DNA of 8,222 nt from positions 6,389-14,610 of the forward strand of contig DDSI01000082.1 in assembly GCA_002343335.1 (NCBI GenBank), in the 5' to 3' direction. Both the position numbers and the translations under genes were made by a program. The notes beneath the pieces were generated by a model. That model made no database searches. It saw only the letters and a program-made list of their open reading frames with translations, and was not told the DNA's origin. Source of the DNA: Bacteriovoracaceae bacterium UBA2394. Lineage in GTDB: Bacteria > Bdellovibrionota > UBA2394. Below are positions 6,633 through 8,222 of the stretch, piece by piece. Each line of letters opens with the position of its first letter. Position 1 is the stretch's first letter.

Positions 6633-7334
6633 TCATCTCTCAAACTGCGATGCTTCTTCAAGATATTGGAAGAATCTGTCGCGCTCTTCGAAATGTGGGA
6701 CTACGTGTTGCACACCAACCTTCGCAAACCGCGAAAGATCCCCATAGGCCGTGACGCCCACAAAACCCGCGGGAAGCGCCCTGCTTGCCTTCCAGTCCCA
6801 AAGTCCGTCACCTACGTAGACGATGCCCTCTACTTCCGTCACTTTGGGAGATGCTTCGAGAATTTTCTGCATAGTCCGTCGGATAATTTCAGTTCGATCA
6901 AAGGCCTCATCCGCCGTGGAAAGGGGAACGGTGAGAGGCGCAATTCCCGTGAGCTTCAACTTCAACTCTGCCGAGGCTCTAAAGGCTCCCGTGGCGATAC
7001 CCACACTCCAATCGCGCTCCACAAGCTGCTCAAAAAGTCGCTCTACACCTCGCGTGACCTGAAACCGTCGCGCATCTTTTCGATGCACCGCATCCATCAA
7101 TGAAACAAAATGAGCGATGAACCTTTGAAGTTCAGAAGGATTGGGTGGACGCCCTACGGCCTCTCGAAAAATCTGATCCACGATGCCGGAGTCGGTGGAA
7201 TGTTTGTAAGAGCCCCAATCCGTCGACACTCCTTCCAAGCCCAAAACTTCCTGGCAGGTTTTTGAAAAGCATTCTTCATCCACGGTATTCGTATTCGTTA
7301 AAGTCCCATCGATATCGAAGATGACCATCTTCAT
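6633..7334 (-). CDS. HAD-superfamily phosphatase (phosphoglycolate phosphatase-like)
   Basis: This 233-residue protein has the full HAD core. Motif I is FDIDGTL, with nucleophile Asp7 and acid/base Asp9. Motif II is GIATG with Thr115, and motif IV is VGDGLWDWKAS with Asp176 and Asp180 for Mg2+. Lys125 or Lys127 may serve as motif III. The roughly 80-residue insert after motif I indicates a helical C1 cap, as in phosphoglycolate phosphatase and beta-phosphoglucomutase relatives. The ATG at 7334 overlaps the hydrolase stop in an ATGA arrangement. A TTG 15 bases further upstream is possible but unlikely. serA follows after 9 bases, which raises a role in phosphoserine or 3-carbon phosphate metabolism, but the motif I region does not resemble classical SerB. 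The substrate cannot be read from the sequence. Confidence 0.88.
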   Translation of the reverse strand: MKMVIFDIDGTLTNTNTVDEECFSKTCQEVLGLEGVSTDWGSYKHSTDSGIVDQIFREAVGRPPNPSELQRFIAHFVSLMDAVHRKDARRFQVTRGVERLFEQLVERDWSVGIATGAFRASAELKLKLTGIAPLTVPLSTADEAFDRTEIIRRTMQKILEASPKVTEVEGIVYVGDGLWDWKASRALPAGFVGVTAYGDLSRFAKVGVQHVVPHFEERDRFFQYLEEASQFER

Positions 7335-8179
7335 GCTTTCTGAACCCAAGCGAGCATGTCTTGCATCACCTTCTCCCGGCCAATTTCGTTCAGAATTTCG
7401 TGAAAGAATCCTTCATACACATGGATTTCCTTGGGACCCTTGAACAAATCAAAAAATCTTTCAGCCTCGGAACGGCTCACGACGCGCTCATCCCCCGCCT
7501 GAAACAAGGCCATAGGAATTCGAATATGATCGATGTCTTCAAAGGCGAGCTCCCGGGCCTTAATCACCTCTCTAGTCCACCGCGGCGTGACGCGACTCTT
7601 GATGAGTGGGTCATTTCGACGACGCTCTGACATTTTCTTATCGTGAGTGAGGACGTCTTCTCCGAGCTCCGCCTCATTGTTGAGCGTCACATTCGGAAGC
7701 AAGTAGGTGAATCTCTTTAACCATGGCAGCGTTGGCACACTAAATCGAAAGAGTCCGAGAAGCGGACTTGAGATGCAGAGCCGCTCAATCTTTCCCGCCA
7801 GATACGACGTCTCAATAAAACGCAAAACGACGAGACCCCCCAAGCTGTGTCCCAAAATGGAAATGGGCTTCGGACAATTGAGCTTGAGCGCTTGTTCTAC
7901 AAAAGCCTCCATGCTGTGAACGTAATCCGAAAATCGTCGAATATCCGACCGTCGCCCTTGGCTTCGTCCATGACCCGGCAGATCGAGTGCAAAGGCTTCA
8001 TATCCTGCTCGATGAAAAAATTCTGCAACGTGAGTGTAACATTCGCCATGCTCAGAGTAGCCATGGACGATGAGAAGCGTTCCCTTAGCGGAATTGCGAT
8101 CCGTGGCCGCCCAATGTCGAGCATGCAATTTTACGGGCCCTTCGATCCACAGACTTTCGCTAGAGACCGCTTCCTTCAC
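7331..8179 (-). CDS. Alpha/beta hydrolase, monoacylglycerol lipase / lysophospholipase type
   Basis: This is a 282-residue serine hydrolase of the monoacylglycerol lipase/PldB-like family, probably acting on acylglycerols or lysophospholipids. The oxyanion motif HGYSEHG (39-45) is followed by DLPGHGRS (66-73). The nucleophile elbow GHSLGG gives Ser112, and Asp230 (QAGDERVVS) and His260 (GFFHE) complete the triad. A lid or cap region lies at about 135-215. No signal peptide is seen, so it is likely cytoplasmic or peripheral. The chosen start is a GTG at 8179. A short upstream reading frame ends at TGA overlapping it (GTGA), and GCGAG lies 8 bases upstream as a weak ribosome site. The frame is open beyond the GTG to the window edge, so a longer N-terminus cannot be excluded, although family length favours this start. 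Its stop overlaps the start of the HAD gene. Confidence 0.9.
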   Translation of the reverse strand: MKEAVSSESLWIEGPVKLHARHWAATDRNSAKGTLLIVHGYSEHGECYTHVAEFFHRAGYEAFALDLPGHGRSQGRRSDIRRFSDYVHSMEAFVEQALKLNCPKPISILGHSLGGLVVLRFIETSYLAGKIERLCISSPLLGLFRFSVPTLPWLKRFTYLLPNVTLNNEAELGEDVLTHDKKMSERRRNDPLIKSRVTPRWTREVIKARELAFEDIDHIRIPMALFQAGDERVVSRSEAERFFDLFKGPKEIHVYEGFFHEILNEIGREKVMQDMLAWVQKA

Positions 8180-8222
8180 ACGCTTTTCTCGCCACCAAAA
8201 TAGGATTGAAGCACCTTGGGAA
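8176..8222 (-). CDS. Possible 3' end of an upstream gene in the same operon (partial)
   Basis: On the minus strand the frame entering from the right edge reads PKVLQSYFGGEKSV and stops at TGA (8178-8176). That TGA overlaps the GTG start of the hydrolase as GTGA. The stop-start overlap mirrors the ATGA junction between the hydrolase and HAD genes, which is why it is listed. Only 15 complete codons are visible and the other two minus frames are also open here, so this is inference from context. No function can be assigned. Confidence 0.35.
   Translation of the reverse strand, partial: PKVLQSYFGGEKSV

Noticed and set aside
6552..7103. 183-codon plus-strand open frame opposite serA and the HAD gene.
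   Set aside because: It covers two clearly real minus-strand genes and their junction. The product is basic and of low quality, with no family signature.

Overview
The window is a compact stretch of bacterial chromosome. It starts inside a tRNA gene, carries six near-complete protein genes, and ends in the tail of a possible seventh. Three features suggest a Bdellovibrionota- or Myxococcota-like lineage (former deltaproteobacteria). These are a Hanks-type kinase with the GGMAEVYLA and HRDVTPGN motifs and a single membrane anchor, the long three-domain form of IspG, and very dense packing. Base composition looks moderate, roughly half G+C by eye. The lineage is inferred from family resemblance only.

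Layout, left to right. Positions 1-24 are the 5' end of a minus-strand tRNA, probably tRNA-Phe, which runs off the left edge. It is divergent from a plus-strand gene for a membrane-anchored Ser/Thr kinase (114-2654). The kinase has a pentapeptide proline repeat before its membrane helix and an unassigned C-terminal domain. Its 3' end overlaps the convergent ispG gene (2621-4405, minus), the penultimate step of the MEP isoprenoid pathway. ispG is divergent from a zinc-type cation diffusion facilitator (4467-5405, plus). That gene in turn overlaps the end of serA (5397-6623, minus), the first enzyme of serine biosynthesis. Upstream of serA on the same strand lie a HAD phosphatase (6633-7334), an alpha/beta hydrolase of the monoacylglycerol-lipase type (7331-8179), and a possible further upstream gene whose last codons reach the right edge.

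The right-hand block is almost certainly one operon read leftwards, with an ATGA overlap, a possible GTGA overlap and a 9-base gap. Elsewhere the genes alternate in strand and form two convergent pairs with overlapping stop regions (34 and 9 bases), so there is no room for conventional intergenic terminators. No insertion sequence, phage gene, CRISPR array or other sign of transfer was seen. Most of the content is housekeeping metabolism; the kinase is the least ordinary element. No gap longer than 300 bases lacks a gene.
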